Shown: positions 44,592 through 54,469, numbered from the stretch's first letter. The stretch is 64,000 nucleotides of DNA from Stenotrophomonas nitritireducens (GCF_001700965.1 NZ_CP016756.1:620001-684000); one strand, 5' to 3'. Notes: a model not told the origin generated them from the letters alone. Numbers and translations are program-made.

Positions 44592-45236
44592 ATGGCCTCG
44601 GCCTCCCCGGAACTTGAAACCTTCGTCCGCGACGCCTTGATGCGCGGCCACAGCCGCCAGCAGGTCAGCAGCGCATTGCTGGCCGCCGGCTGGAGCGAAC
44701 AGCAGATCAGCGGCGTCCTCGATGGCTGGGCCGAGGTGGACTTCCCACTGCCGGTACCCCGCCCACGCGCCTCCCTGTCGGCGCGCGAAGCCTTTGCCTA
44801 CCTGGTGCTGTTCAGCACGCTGTACTTCTTCGCCTGGAACCTGGGCAGCCTGTTGTTCCAGTTGATCCAGTACGCGCTGCCCGATCCGGCCGACCCCGAC
44901 TGGCAGTTGTTGCGCCTGAGCGGTGGCATCCGCTGGGCGATCTCTGCGCTGGTGATCGCCTTCCCGGTGTTCGTATTCGCCGCCCATCGCGTCAGCCGCG
45001 ATGTGGACAAGCACCCGATCAAGCGTTTGTCACCGGTGCGCCGCTGGCTCACCTATCTGACCCTGTTCGTCGCCGCCACGGTGCTCATCGGCGACCTCAC
45101 CGCGCTGGTCTACAACCTGCTGAGCGGCGAGCTGAGCCTGCGCTTCGTGCTCAAGGTACTGGTGGTCGGCGTGATCGCCGGTACCGTGTTTTCCTACTAC
45201 CTGTGGGATCTACGCCAAGAGGAGGTTGAGGCATGA
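44592..45236 (+). CDS. DUF5671 membrane protein
   Basis: The 214-residue protein has a small N-terminal helical domain (residues 6-45, MRGHSRQQVSSALLAAGWS) and about four membrane helices, as in DUF5671 proteins. The function is unknown. AAGGAG lies 6 bases before the ATG. It overlaps the next gene by four bases and begins a three-gene operon with the pseudopilin-like and DUF445 genes. Confidence 0.75.
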   Translation: MASASPELETFVRDALMRGHSRQQVSSALLAAGWSEQQISGVLDGWAEVDFPLPVPRPRASLSAREAFAYLVLFSTLYFFAWNLGSLLFQLIQYALPDPADPDWQLLRLSGGIRWAISALVIAFPVFVFAAHRVSRDVDKHPIKRLSPVRRWLTYLTLFVAATVLIGDLTALVYNLLSGELSLRFVLKVLVVGVIAGTVFSYYLWDLRQEEVEA

Positions 45237-45661
45237 GCCGTACCGCTTGGGGCACCCGCGTCCTTTGGGCAACCGGCATCGTCACTGCGGCTGCAATTGC
45301 AGCCGGGGTCTGGGTCATCGATTCACCGTCGCAGCAGCGGCTCAAGCGCCTGGATGAGGCGCGCCTGTCGCATCTGCAGACGTTGGAGACCGCAGCCCGC
45401 AATTACTGGCGCGAGAACGACGCGCTGCCGCCCAACATCCTCGCGCTGGCGGCGCAGCCGGGCATGGTGCTGACCTACAAGGATCCGGCCGGCGGCCCCG
45501 ACTACCGCTACCGAACTCTGGACGCCACCCATTACGAGCTGTGCGCGCAATTCGACACCAGCAGCGCCGACGGGCCGCAGGCCGGCCGCCCCAGTGAATG
45601 GGCGCACCCGGCAGGCAATCACTGCTTCCGCCGCGCGGTGAACGACAAGGGCACCGACTAG
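45233..45661 (+). CDS. Small membrane-anchored protein of unknown function, pseudopilin-like
   Basis: The 142-residue protein has one N-terminal helix (about residues 10-29), a short coiled part, then LPPNILALA, DPAGGPDYRYR, YELCAQF and HPAGNHCFRR, with two cysteines. The last pattern is like the C-terminal domain of type II secretion pseudopilins, but the N-terminal prepilin cleavage site is missing. It overlaps the DUF5671 gene (ATGA). No family name is certain. Confidence 0.6.
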   Translation: MSRTAWGTRVLWATGIVTAAAIAAGVWVIDSPSQQRLKRLDEARLSHLQTLETAARNYWRENDALPPNILALAAQPGMVLTYKDPAGGPDYRYRTLDATHYELCAQFDTSSADGPQAGRPSEWAHPAGNHCFRRAVNDKGTD

Positions 45662-45664
45662 ACC

Positions 45665-46951
45665 GTGAGCCCCCAGGACGATCCACGCCGCGCACAACTG
45701 CGCCGTCTCAAGCTGTACGCGGTGGCCATGCTGCTGGCGATGCTGGCCGGCTTCATCATCAGCCACATCAACGGCGAGCGCGGCATCTGGGCCTGGGTAG
45801 GTGCGTTCTGTGAAGCGGCCACCGTCGGCGCGTTGGCCGACTGGTTTGCGGTGGTGGCGCTGTTCCGGCGGCCGCTGAATCTGCCCATTCCGCATACGGC
45901 CATCATCCCGCGCAACAAGGAGCGCATCGCCGACAGCCTGGCGGTGTTCGTGCGCGATCACTTCCTGGAACCGGAAACACTGCTGGCCAAGCTGAAAGTG
46001 TTCGATCCCGCCACCCGGCTTGGCGAATGGCTGGCGCAACCGGCGCAGGCAAAAATGCTGGCCGGCATGGCGCGCGGCTGGGCGGTGCAGGCCTTGGATC
46101 TGCTCGACGAGGCGGCCGTGCGCCGCTCCATCCAGGGCTTCGTGGTGGCCCAGCTGCGGCAGTGGAATGCAGCGGCCACCGCCGGCGAACTGCTTGGGCT
46201 GCTGACCGCTGACAACCGCCACCAGCGGGTGCTCGACGAAGGACTTACCCGCGTCGCCCACTGGCTGGACAACGACAAGGTGCGGCAGCAGGCCTCGGCC
46301 TTGATCGTGCGTTACATCCGCAAGGAGTGGCCGAAGCTGGCCAGCACCGTGGATTGGGTAAAACCAATCGACGAGATCGGGGATTCACTGGCCGACCGCC
46401 TGGCACGCGCGGGGCTGGAAGAACTGCAGGCCATCCTCTCGCAACCCGAGCATCCGCTGCGCCAAGACTATGCGCTGTGGCTGGGCGACTACATGCGCCG
46501 CCTGCGCGAAGACCCGGCCTTGGCGGCCAAGGTTGATGCACTCAAGCAACAGGTGATCGACCACCCGGCTGTGCAGGAATATGTGCAGGGCCTGTGGCAG
46601 CGTGTGCACGAATATCTGCGGGCTGATCTGTCACGCGAGGATTCGGTATTGGCCGGCCACCTGGAGCGCAGCCTGGGCAAGCTGGGCACCACCATCGGCA
46701 ACGACCCCGCCCTGCGCGACGCCCTCAACCAGCACATGCTGGCCGGTGCGGAGAAGCTGACCAATCGCCTGCGCAGTGGCGTCACCAGCCACATCGCGCA
46801 GACCGTCAAGGCCTGGGACGAAAAGAAGCTGGTCGAGCAATTGGAACTGAGCGTAGGCCGTGACCTGCAGTACATCCGTTTCAACGGCACCCTGGTAGGC
46901 GGCCTGATCGGCCTGCTGCTGCATGCACTGACCGGTTGGCTGAAATTCTAG
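45665..46951 (+). CDS. DUF445 (YjiN-like) membrane protein
   Basis: The 428-residue protein starts at a GTG 3 bases after the previous gene. It has two N-terminal membrane helices around the conserved GALADWFAVVALFRRPL motif, a long helical cytoplasmic or periplasmic middle, and a C-terminal helix (GGLIGLLLHALTGW). This is DUF445; the function is not known. It ends a DUF5671-small protein-DUF445 operon. Confidence 0.87.
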   Translation: MSPQDDPRRAQLRRLKLYAVAMLLAMLAGFIISHINGERGIWAWVGAFCEAATVGALADWFAVVALFRRPLNLPIPHTAIIPRNKERIADSLAVFVRDHFLEPETLLAKLKVFDPATRLGEWLAQPAQAKMLAGMARGWAVQALDLLDEAAVRRSIQGFVVAQLRQWNAAATAGELLGLLTADNRHQRVLDEGLTRVAHWLDNDKVRQQASALIVRYIRKEWPKLASTVDWVKPIDEIGDSLADRLARAGLEELQAILSQPEHPLRQDYALWLGDYMRRLREDPALAAKVDALKQQVIDHPAVQEYVQGLWQRVHEYLRADLSREDSVLAGHLERSLGKLGTTIGNDPALRDALNQHMLAGAEKLTNRLRSGVTSHIAQTVKAWDEKKLVEQLELSVGRDLQYIRFNGTLVGGLIGLLLHALTGWLKF

Positions 46952-46962
46952 GCGCGCAGCGT

Positions 46963-47272
46963 TGTGGGAGCGGCGTAAGCCGCGAAGCCAGGGCCGTATC
47001 AGGCCGAAGCATCATTGGCATCCGACAAAAGCCAATCACATCATGTGATTGCAACTGATGCGCGCGGTTGAAGAAGAGTCAGCTTCGCGGCTCACGCCGC
47101 TTCCACAACAGATGTCGCCGGGGATTTGTGGGAGCGGCGTAAGCCGCGAAGCCAGGACCGCATCAGATCGAAGCACTATCGGCATCCGACAAAAGCCGGA
47201 CGCTTCTGGTGATTGCAGCTGCTGCGCACGACTGACTGATGACTAGCTTCGCGGCTTACGCCGCTCCTACAA
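46963..47272. repeat. Two direct ~145-bp units, each framed by inverted REPs
   Basis: Unit 1 (46963-47108) and unit 2 (47127-47272) start with the same REP and CCAGG and share ATCAG, CGAAGCA and GGCATCCGACAAAAGCC inside; each ends with an inverted REP. Unit 1 also has a 9-bp perfect inverted repeat around one base (47033-47051). They lie upstream of the siderophore receptor gene. Confidence 0.85.
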
Positions 47273-47333
47273 ATTGCCGCTCTCACAAATCTCCTGCGGC
47301 CCATGCTTGCCAACACCGCAACGACACATCAGC

Positions 47334-47363
47334 TTGCTTAATCAAATGCGAACAATTATCGTT
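47334..47363 (+). promoter_or_regulatory. Possible Fur-controlled promoter of the siderophore receptor operon
   Basis: AATGCGAACAATTATCGTT (47345-47363) matches a Fur-box consensus at about 14 of 18 positions. It overlaps the -10 of a possible promoter (TTGCTT 47334-47339, TATCGT 47357-47362, spacing 17). The gene starts 230 bases downstream. Confidence 0.45.
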
Positions 47364-47592
47364 AGCGCCTAGGCAGTACGCCCAGCCTCGTGCGGCACGG
47401 ATGCTACGCATCGTTCCGCCACGCCCCGTGTACCCCCGATATCCAAACTGATGCCGCGCGCCCTGGCAGGCCGCGCCGTGCATGCAGGTCAACTGGCGGG
47501 AGCGGTATACCCGGGGCATCCACGCATCGTGCGGGCTGCGCCGTGCACGACTCCTGTGGTTGGCAAACCCCTTTGCCCAACAGGAATCCAAC

Positions 47593-49821
47593 ATGCCCTC
47601 CCGCCCCACCCTCCCGCAGCCCGCACTGCTGACTGTCGCGCTTTCGATTGCCCTGTCCAGTGCTGCGCTGCCGGTATTTGCCGAAGAAGCGGCGCCCGCC
47701 TCGGCCACCAACCTGGACACGGTGAAAGTCGTCGCCGATGCCGACATCCCCACCTCGTACACGGTGAAGCAGGCGCGCACCGCCACCAAGCTGGATCTGT
47801 CGCTGCGCCACACTCCGCAGTCGGTCACGGTGCTGACCCGCCAGCGCCTGGATGACATGGGCCTGTACGCGATGTCCGATGTGATGGGCCAGGTAACCGG
47901 CGTGCACGTCGCGGTCACCGACAGCGAGCGCATCAGCTTTGTCTCGCGTGGCTACACCATCAACAATTTCCAGGTTGATGGCATGCTCAATACCTTCGGC
48001 GGCTACATCAAGACCAACAACGACAGCGTCATCTACGACCGCATCGAAGTGGTACGCGGCGCCACCGGCTTGACCACCGGCGCGGGTGATCCCTCGGGCA
48101 CCATCAACTACGTGCGCAAGCGCCCCACCGACGAATTAGCGATGAGCACCAACCTGATGCTGGGCCGTTGGGGCAACAAGCGCCTGGAGGCGGATATCGG
48201 CGGACCGATAGCCCTGGATGGCCGCATCCGTGCGCGTTTCGTCGCCGCCAAGCAGCAGAGTGATTCGTTCCGCGATGTCTATCAGCTGGACAAGGACGTG
48301 TTCTACGGCATCGTCCAGGCAGACCTCAGCGACAGCACCCTGCTGGAAGTCGGCTACGAATACCAATCGCCGGAAACCTCGGGCGTTACCTGGGGCGTGG
48401 TGCCGTACTGGGGCGCGGACGGCAAGCCGGCCAAGCTGCCGCGTTCGACCAACCTTTCGGCGCGCTGGAGCCGCTGGCCGATCGTCGAGAAGACCGCATT
48501 CGCGCGACTGGAACAGAGCCTGGGCCACGACTGGGCGATCAAAGCCAGCTACACCCGCTCCAAGCGCGAGACCGAAGGTGAGGTCTGGTATGGCGCCTCC
48601 GGTTATCCGCGCGCCGATGGCAGCGGCGTCAGTGCATTCATCGGTGCGTTCGGTGAACGCGGTGACATGCAGGTATTCGACCTCAACGCCGGTGGCCCGT
48701 TCAAACTGTTCGGCCGTGAGCACGAACTGGTGGTCGGCCTGGGCCAATCGCTGCGCAAGGGCGAAGTGCCGGGCTCGGACTTCGATTACGCCGACGGCTA
48801 CGACAAGGTTCCGAATTGGCGCCATTGGACCGGCGATGTGGTGCCGCTGCAGGTCAACCGCTACAACTGGCTGTCCTCGCGCGATGAGCTCAAGCAGCGC
48901 GCCGCTTACATAGCTGCACGCCTGCAACTTGCCGACCCGCTGATGGCGGTGGTGGGCGCACGCTACGGCAGCTGGGAAACCCGCAACTGGAACTACAAGC
49001 GCGATGCTGCCGGGCAATTGCTGGGCACCACCCGTGGCGGCTACAAGCCGGATGATTCGCTGACGCCCTATGCCGGCCTGATCTATGACTTCAGCAAGTC
49101 GTTCAGCGCCTACGCAAGCTACACCGACATCTTCCAGCCGCAGAACTACCGCGACAAGAACAACAACTACCTGGAACCGGTGGTCGGCGACATGTGGGAA
49201 GCCGGCATCAAGGGCGAGCTGTTCGACGGCCGCATGAATGCATCGGCGGCCGTGTTCAAGGGCGTCAAGGACAACGTCGCCGAGATCGATGACTCGGTGC
49301 CGGAGGCCTCGCTGCCGGATGGTTCCAGCGCCTACCGTTCCACCGGCAAGGGCAACAAGGTCAAGGGTTGGGAAGTGGAAGCGCAGGGCAGCATCAGCGA
49401 ACACTGGAACCTGTCGGCCGGCTACGCGCACACGGTGATCCGCAACCAGCAGGGCGTGCGCCAGAACACCACCACGCCGGTCAATACGTTCCGCCTCAAC
49501 ACCGGCTGGCGTCCCGGCGGCGCGTGGAGCCGGCTGTCGCTGGGTGGCGGCGTGACCTGGCAGAGCGAAATCTGGCGCATGAGCAACCGCCCTGCCGATG
49601 ACTACCTCAGCAGCGGCAAGACCTACAAATCGCGCATCACCCAGGACGCAGTAGTGCTGGTCAATGCGTTTGCCGGCTACCAGTTCAACGACAACTTCTC
49701 CGCACAGTTGAACCTCAACAACCTGCTCGACAAGAAGTACTACAGCAACGTCGGCTTCTATGACGGCGTCAACTGGGGCGAGCCGCGCAACGTGCGCCTG
49801 AGCCTGCGCTGGAAGCTGTAA
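47593..49821 (+). CDS. TonB-dependent siderophore receptor
   Basis: The 742-residue protein has a signal peptide (about residues 1-30), a TonB box-like LDTVKVVAD, a plug domain (TPQSVTVLTRQRLDDMG, GYTINNFQVDG, RIEVVRGATGLTTGAGDPSGTINYVRKRP) and a 22-strand barrel ending in LRWKL. The plug is of the ferric-siderophore type (FpvA/FoxA-like); the exact siderophore is unknown. The ATG at 47593 has AGGAA upstream. It heads an operon with DUF3649, PepSY-TM and DUF3325 genes, a set known for iron uptake. Confidence 0.92.
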   Translation: MPSRPTLPQPALLTVALSIALSSAALPVFAEEAAPASATNLDTVKVVADADIPTSYTVKQARTATKLDLSLRHTPQSVTVLTRQRLDDMGLYAMSDVMGQVTGVHVAVTDSERISFVSRGYTINNFQVDGMLNTFGGYIKTNNDSVIYDRIEVVRGATGLTTGAGDPSGTINYVRKRPTDELAMSTNLMLGRWGNKRLEADIGGPIALDGRIRARFVAAKQQSDSFRDVYQLDKDVFYGIVQADLSDSTLLEVGYEYQSPETSGVTWGVVPYWGADGKPAKLPRSTNLSARWSRWPIVEKTAFARLEQSLGHDWAIKASYTRSKRETEGEVWYGASGYPRADGSGVSAFIGAFGERGDMQVFDLNAGGPFKLFGREHELVVGLGQSLRKGEVPGSDFDYADGYDKVPNWRHWTGDVVPLQVNRYNWLSSRDELKQRAAYIAARLQLADPLMAVVGARYGSWETRNWNYKRDAAGQLLGTTRGGYKPDDSLTPYAGLIYDFSKSFSAYASYTDIFQPQNYRDKNNNYLEPVVGDMWEAGIKGELFDGRMNASAAVFKGVKDNVAEIDDSVPEASLPDGSSAYRSTGKGNKVKGWEVEAQGSISEHWNLSAGYAHTVIRNQQGVRQNTTTPVNTFRLNTGWRPGGAWSRLSLGGGVTWQSEIWRMSNRPADDYLSSGKTYKSRITQDAVVLVNAFAGYQFNDNFSAQLNLNNLLDKKYYSNVGFYDGVNWGEPRNVRLSLRWKL

Positions 49822-49929
49822 GCCCTCCAGGGAAACCACTGCCAGGCAGTGGCGGCCATGGACGGCCGACTTGTTCCGCGCCACCGCGACGCCGGTGGCG
49901 CCCGTATTGATTCGACTTTGCAGGTTTCT

Positions 49930-50256
49930 GTGGACAGCACGCCTCTTGCCAGCCCCTGGTACAACCGTCTTCTCGGCTTCTTCGCGCGCCCCTGGCTGGG
50001 CGTGTTGTCGCGCTCGCTTGCCGCCATCGTTGGTGGCTACGCGCTGGCAGCGACAAGCGCGATGTTCTTCGCGGTGGCGCTGCCCATCGCCCGTAGCCAG
50101 GCCGTACTGACCGGCATGCTGATCGCCATCGTGCTCTGCGCCTGCGCGGCGCTATGGGCATTCGCTACCCGCAGCGCGCTGCGTGCATGGCTCGGCATCG
50201 TGATTCCGGCCGCACTGTTCTGGTTGGCCACGCAATGGTTGGGAGGTGCGGCATGA
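49930..50256 (+). CDS. DUF3649 iron-uptake membrane protein
   Basis: The protein of 108 residues from the GTG at 49930 has three membrane helices (SRSLAAIVGGYALAATSAMFF, AVLTGMLIAIVLCACAALWAF, AWLGIVIPAALFW) and matches DUF3649. This family is usually found beside TonB receptors and PepSY-TM genes. The frame is open to a GTG at 49849, which would add 27 unlikely residues. Its stop overlaps the PepSY-TM start (ATGA). Confidence 0.75.
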   Translation: MDSTPLASPWYNRLLGFFARPWLGVLSRSLAAIVGGYALAATSAMFFAVALPIARSQAVLTGMLIAIVLCACAALWAFATRSALRAWLGIVIPAALFWLATQWLGGAA

Positions 50257-51875
50257 AGAACGGATTCCGCCAATCGATGGCCTGGCTGCACACCTGGACC
50301 GGGCTGCTGGTTGGCTGGCTGTTGCTGCTGATCTTCATGGCCGGTACCGCCAGTTATTACCGCGAAGAGATTAGTCGCTGGATGCGACCGGAACTGCCGC
50401 GCAGCACGGTCAGCGCCGACGATGCCGCCGCACGCGCACTCAGCTTCCTGCAGCACAAGGCGCCACAAGCCGAGAGCTGGAGCGTTACCCTGCCCGACGC
50501 CCGCAACCCGGCGCTGCGCATGTTCTGGCGCAACCCAGAATCCATGGTCAAGCCACCGGCCGAAGGCGAGAAACGCCGGCGCCGTGGTGGCGGTCGCTTC
50601 GGTGATGCCACGGTCGATCCCAACACCGGCAACGAGGTGACTGCACGCGAAACCCGCGGTGGCGACTTCTTCTATCGCCTGCACTTCGACCTGCACTACA
50701 TTCCAGTGGTGTGGGCGCGCTACATCGTCGGTTTCTGCGCGATGTTCATGCTGGTGGCCATCATCAGCGGTGCCATCACCCACAAGAAGATCTTCAAGGA
50801 CTTCTTCACCTTCCGACCGAAGAAAGGCCTGCGCTCGTGGCTGGACTTCCACAACGTCAGCGCGGTGATGGCACTGCCTTACCACGCCATGATCACCTAC
50901 ACCGGCATCGTCACCCTGATGTTCATGTACCTGCCCTGGGGTGTGAGCACCGCCTATCCAAACGACGAGGACGCCTTCTTCAGTGAAGCCTTCGCACGCA
51001 TGGCCGATATCGAATCACCGGGGCAAGGCCAAGCGGTGCCGGTGCCGATCCAGCAGTTGATGGACAGCGCGCGCAAGCACTGGAACGGTGCAGAGATCGG
51101 CGGCTTCACCGTATACCGCCCGGGCGCGGCAAACGCGGTGATCGACATCCAGCAACGCGACGGCAAGCACCTGTCGGTGGATACGCCATCGCTGCGCTTT
51201 GACGCAATCAGCGGCGAGTTGCTGGAAGCCAGCCCCAGCGCCGGTGGTGCCACCGCCACGCGCGGCGTCATGTACGGCCTGCATCTGGCGCGTTTCGCCG
51301 ATTGGGGCCTGCGCGGCCTGTTCTTCCTGTCCGGATTGATCGGCTGCCTGATGGTCGCCAGCGGCGTGGTGTTGTGGGCGGTGAAGGAGCGGCCCAAGCA
51401 CGCCAAATCCGGCAAGACCGGCTTTGGCCTGCGGTTGGTGGATGCACTGAACATCGGCGCCGTCGCCGGCCTGCCGATTGCCTTTGCCGCTTACTTCTGG
51501 GGCAACCGCCTGCTTCCGCTGCAGCTGGCCGAGCGCAGTGACGCCGAGATCAGCGTGTTCTTCTACGCATGGGCGGCATCACTGCTGGCTGCCTTCATCT
51601 GGCCCAAGCGGATGATGTGGGCCTGGCAGTTGTATGCAGGCGCGGCGATCTTCGCCTTGATACCGCTGCTCAACGCCTTGACCACCCGCAGCAACCTGGG
51701 CGTGGCCATCGCCAGCGGTGACTGGGTATTGGCCGGCTTCGACCTGTGCATGCTCGCCTTCGGTGTGATGCTGGGTTATTGCGGCTGGCGCATGCAGCAT
51801 TGGCAACCGCCGTTGAGTGCGGCAGAGAAGAAACGCAGGCAACAGGCCGCTGCCGTCGCGGAGGCCAGCGCATGA
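50253..51875 (+). CDS. PepSY-associated transmembrane protein, likely ferric-siderophore reductase
   Basis: The 540-residue protein starts at an ATG with GGGAGG 6 bases upstream. It has an N-terminal helix with conserved His (WLHTWTGLLVGWLLLLIF), a periplasmic PepSY region, paired His in later helices (LHFDLHYIPV, YHAMITYTGI, GLHLARF), and further C-terminal helices. PepSY-TM proteins next to siderophore receptors (as PiuB/FsvA-like) are thought to reduce or release iron at the inner membrane, with heme bound by the helix histidines. It overlaps neighbours by four bases on both sides. Confidence 0.87.
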   Translation: MKNGFRQSMAWLHTWTGLLVGWLLLLIFMAGTASYYREEISRWMRPELPRSTVSADDAAARALSFLQHKAPQAESWSVTLPDARNPALRMFWRNPESMVKPPAEGEKRRRRGGGRFGDATVDPNTGNEVTARETRGGDFFYRLHFDLHYIPVVWARYIVGFCAMFMLVAIISGAITHKKIFKDFFTFRPKKGLRSWLDFHNVSAVMALPYHAMITYTGIVTLMFMYLPWGVSTAYPNDEDAFFSEAFARMADIESPGQGQAVPVPIQQLMDSARKHWNGAEIGGFTVYRPGAANAVIDIQQRDGKHLSVDTPSLRFDAISGELLEASPSAGGATATRGVMYGLHLARFADWGLRGLFFLSGLIGCLMVASGVVLWAVKERPKHAKSGKTGFGLRLVDALNIGAVAGLPIAFAAYFWGNRLLPLQLAERSDAEISVFFYAWAASLLAAFIWPKRMMWAWQLYAGAAIFALIPLLNALTTRSNLGVAIASGDWVLAGFDLCMLAFGVMLGYCGWRMQHWQPPLSAAEKKRRQQAAAVAEASA

Positions 51876-52204
51876 TGCTGCTTGCGCTTGGCTTGTCGTT
51901 CGCCGCTTTTGTTGCCTTGTCGCTGGCAATGGAGAAACACCAGTTGGACCTGCATGGCAAAGCCGCTGCCAGCAGCGCGCGCATGCGGCTGTGGCGCTGG
52001 CTGGGCTGGGGCCTGCTGTCGGCCGCGCTGGCGCTATGCGTGTGGCGGGATGGCTGGGGATTGGGGCCGGTGTGGTGGCTGGGTGCGATGACCGCTGCCG
52101 GCCTGCTGCTGGCCTTCGGTCTGTACCCATACCGCCCACGCTGGATCGTGCCGTTGGCGTGGGCCATGCCGTTGGCAGGTGTGGCCGCAGCAAGCCTGCT
52201 GTAG
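51872..52204 (+). CDS. DUF3325 membrane protein
   Basis: The 110-residue protein has three to four membrane helices and conserved EKHQLDLHG, typical of DUF3325. It is the last gene of the iron-uptake operon and overlaps the PepSY-TM gene by four bases. Its TAG stop (52202-52204) is inside the GTAG of a SMAG hairpin. Confidence 0.8.
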   Translation: MMLLALGLSFAAFVALSLAMEKHQLDLHGKAAASSARMRLWRWLGWGLLSAALALCVWRDGWGLGPVWWLGAMTAAGLLLAFGLYPYRPRWIVPLAWAMPLAGVAAASLL

Positions 52205-52315
52205 AGCCGAGCCATGCTCGGCTGGGGCATTACCGGGAACGCTTCCTGTAGAGCCGAGCCATGCTCGGCTGGGGCATTACCGGGAAAACCTCTGCCGAGC
52301 ATGGCTCGGCACTAC
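52201..52315. repeat. Three SMAG hairpins, two direct and one inverted
   Basis: Plus-strand copies (GTAG-AGCCGAGC form) start at 52201 and 52248 with the same GGGGCATTACCGGGAA tail. A minus-strand GTAG-TGCCGAGC form lies at 52315-52293. They fill the convergent gap between DUF3325 and rlmKL. Confidence 0.9.
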
Positions 52316-52330
52316 AGGTGTCACGTCGCC

Positions 52331-54469
52331 TTAAACCCGGCGCAATTCCCAGGCGCGGTGGATGCGGGCGTTGCGCTCGAAATCCGGGCCGATGGTCTGT
52401 GCGGAAATCTCGCGGCAGTTGGCGAACTCGGCGATGGCGTTCTCTTCCAGCTTGAAACGGCGGAAGTTGTTGGAGAAGTACAACACGCCATCCGAAGTCA
52501 GCCGCTCCATCGCCGCACGCAGCAGGCGTACATGCTCGCGCTGGATGTCGAAATCTTCAGCGCGCGCCGAGTTGGAGAAGGTCGGCGGATCGCAGAAGAT
52601 CACGTCGTAACGGTTCTTCTCCGCTTCCAGCCAGGTCACCGCATCGGCCTGCACCAGGGTGTGCTGGCTGCCGCCCTTGCCGTTGAGCGCGAGGTTGTCG
52701 GCGCACCACTGCAGATAAGTACCCGACAGATCGACGCTGGTCGTAGACGAGGCACCGGCAACCGCTGCTTCCACACTGGCCACGCCGGTGTAGCAGAACA
52801 GGTTGAGGAAACGCTTGCCGCGCGATTCCTGTGCCATATGCGTACGCAGCGGGCGGTGGTCGAGGAACAGGCCGGTGTCCAGGTAATCGAACAGATTGAC
52901 CCGCAGCAGCGCATCGTTCTCACGCACCAGGATGAACTCGCCGCGTTGCTCGAAGCGGCCGTACTTGCTGCCGCCCTTGCCACGTTCACGCGACTTCAAT
53001 GCCACCTGCTCGGCCGGCACCTGGAACACCTCGCGCGCAGCCGCCAGCAGCTCGTTGCGGCGACGGCGCACGTCCACGTCCGGAATGGTGGCCGGTGCAG
53101 CGTATTCCTGCACATGCAGGAAGGTGCGGGCCTTGCCGCCGTCTTCGCGGTAGATGTCGATGGCGGCCGCGTATTCCGGCAGATCGGCGTCATAGGCGCG
53201 GAAGCAGGTGATGCCTTCGCGGGTCAGCCAGTTCTTGAATTTCTTCAGGTTCTTGCGCAGGCGGTTGGCCACCATCTGCGCGCCTTCGCTGAGCTCGCGC
53301 GGCTGGCCGGCGTTCTCGCGCTCAGGCACCGCAATCGGGTCGCAGACGATCAGCGCACATTCGATGGCACCGTTGAACATCTGGTACTTCTTGGCCGCGC
53401 GCAGGCCGGTGGCGTAGGCCAGATCGGCGCTGCCGCACAGCAGGCTTGCACGCCAGGTCGGCACGGCGCGCTTGAGCGCATCACCGATACGGCGGTACAG
53501 CACGGTATCGGCGGCCAGGCGTTCGTCGTAGGGCGGATTGCAGACCACGCAGCCGGTTTCCTGCGGCGGTACCTGCACGTCGGCAACGTCACGCACGCCG
53601 AACCAGATGGCCTCGCTGACGCCGGCCACTTCGGCATTCTCCTTGGCCGCACGAATCGCCTGCGGATCGATATCGCTGCCGTGGATGACCTGCTTGAGCG
53701 CAGCGCGGCCAACCTGCTCGCGCTCACGCGCTTCAGCCGTCAATTCCTTCCACTGTGCTTGGTCAAAACCGCGCCAGCGGCTGGGCGGAATGCTGCCATG
53801 GCGCTGCAGGCCCGGTGCCACATCGGCAGCCATCAAGGCGCCTTCGATCAGCAAAGTGCCGCTGCCGCACATCGGGTCGAGCAGGCCACCGCCTTCGGCA
53901 TGGATCTTCGGCCAGTTGGCGCGCAGCAGCACGGCTGCGGCCAGGTTTTCCTTCAGCGGCGCGTCGTTCTGCGCCATGCGCCAGCCGCGGCGATGCATTG
54001 GACCACCGCCCAGATCGATCGAGATCGTGGCCCTGCCCTTGCGCAGCGACAGGTTGATGCGCACGTCCGGGAATTCAACATTTACCGATGGCCGCTCCAT
54101 GCCCTGCCCACGCAGGCTGTCGACCACGCCATCCTTGACCCGCTGCGCGGCGAAACGCGCGTGGGTGATGGCGGTGCCGGACACATGCGCGTCCACCGAC
54201 AAGGTCAGCTCGGGGGTGATGTGCTGGTCCCACGGCATTGCCGCCACGCCCTGGTACAGCGAATTCTCGTCCGGGCAGTCAAATTCCTGCAGCGGCCACA
54301 GCACGCGGCTGGCCAGGCGTGACCACAGCACCACGCGCTGGGCATCGCGCAGTTCGCCCTCGGCGTTGACGCCGGAAATGGTGGCGGTGGCGCGCGGCAG
54401 GCCCATCGCCAGCAGTTCGTCGGCGAGCAGGTATTCGAGGCCCTTGGCGCAGGAAACAAAGAAATTCAC
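52331..54469 (-). CDS. rlmKL: Bifunctional 23S rRNA methyltransferase RlmKL
   Basis: The 712-residue protein joins two methyltransferases: an N-terminal THUMP domain and RlmL domain ([27 protein letters not shown]), which makes m2G2445, and a C-terminal RlmK domain ([25 protein letters not shown]), which makes m7G2069. The start is a GTG at 54469 that gives the family N-terminus ([18 protein letters not shown]); a TTG four codons earlier is possible. Confidence 0.94.
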   Translation of the reverse strand: MNFFVSCAKGLEYLLADELLAMGLPRATATISGVNAEGELRDAQRVVLWSRLASRVLWPLQEFDCPDENSLYQGVAAMPWDQHITPELTLSVDAHVSGTAITHARFAAQRVKDGVVDSLRGQGMERPSVNVEFPDVRINLSLRKGRATISIDLGGGPMHRRGWRMAQNDAPLKENLAAAVLLRANWPKIHAEGGGLLDPMCGSGTLLIEGALMAADVAPGLQRHGSIPPSRWRGFDQAQWKELTAEAREREQVGRAALKQVIHGSDIDPQAIRAAKENAEVAGVSEAIWFGVRDVADVQVPPQETGCVVCNPPYDERLAADTVLYRRIGDALKRAVPTWRASLLCGSADLAYATGLRAAKKYQMFNGAIECALIVCDPIAVPERENAGQPRELSEGAQMVANRLRKNLKKFKNWLTREGITCFRAYDADLPEYAAAIDIYREDGGKARTFLHVQEYAAPATIPDVDVRRRRNELLAAAREVFQVPAEQVALKSRERGKGGSKYGRFEQRGEFILVRENDALLRVNLFDYLDTGLFLDHRPLRTHMAQESRGKRFLNLFCYTGVASVEAAVAGASSTTSVDLSGTYLQWCADNLALNGKGGSQHTLVQADAVTWLEAEKNRYDVIFCDPPTFSNSARAEDFDIQREHVRLLRAAMERLTSDGVLYFSNNFRRFKLEENAIAEFANCREISAQTIGPDFERNARIHRAWELRRV

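Noticed and set aside
46963..47272. Insertion sequence remnant upstream of the siderophore receptor
   Set aside because: The inverted ends are REP elements seen all over the window; there is no transposase trace or target duplication.
48136..49884. 582-codon minus-strand frame opposite the siderophore receptor
   Set aside because: Antisense shadow with no protein-like motifs.
52214..54322. 702-codon plus-strand frame opposite rlmKL
   Set aside because: Antisense to a conserved methyltransferase gene; it starts inside a SMAG repeat.
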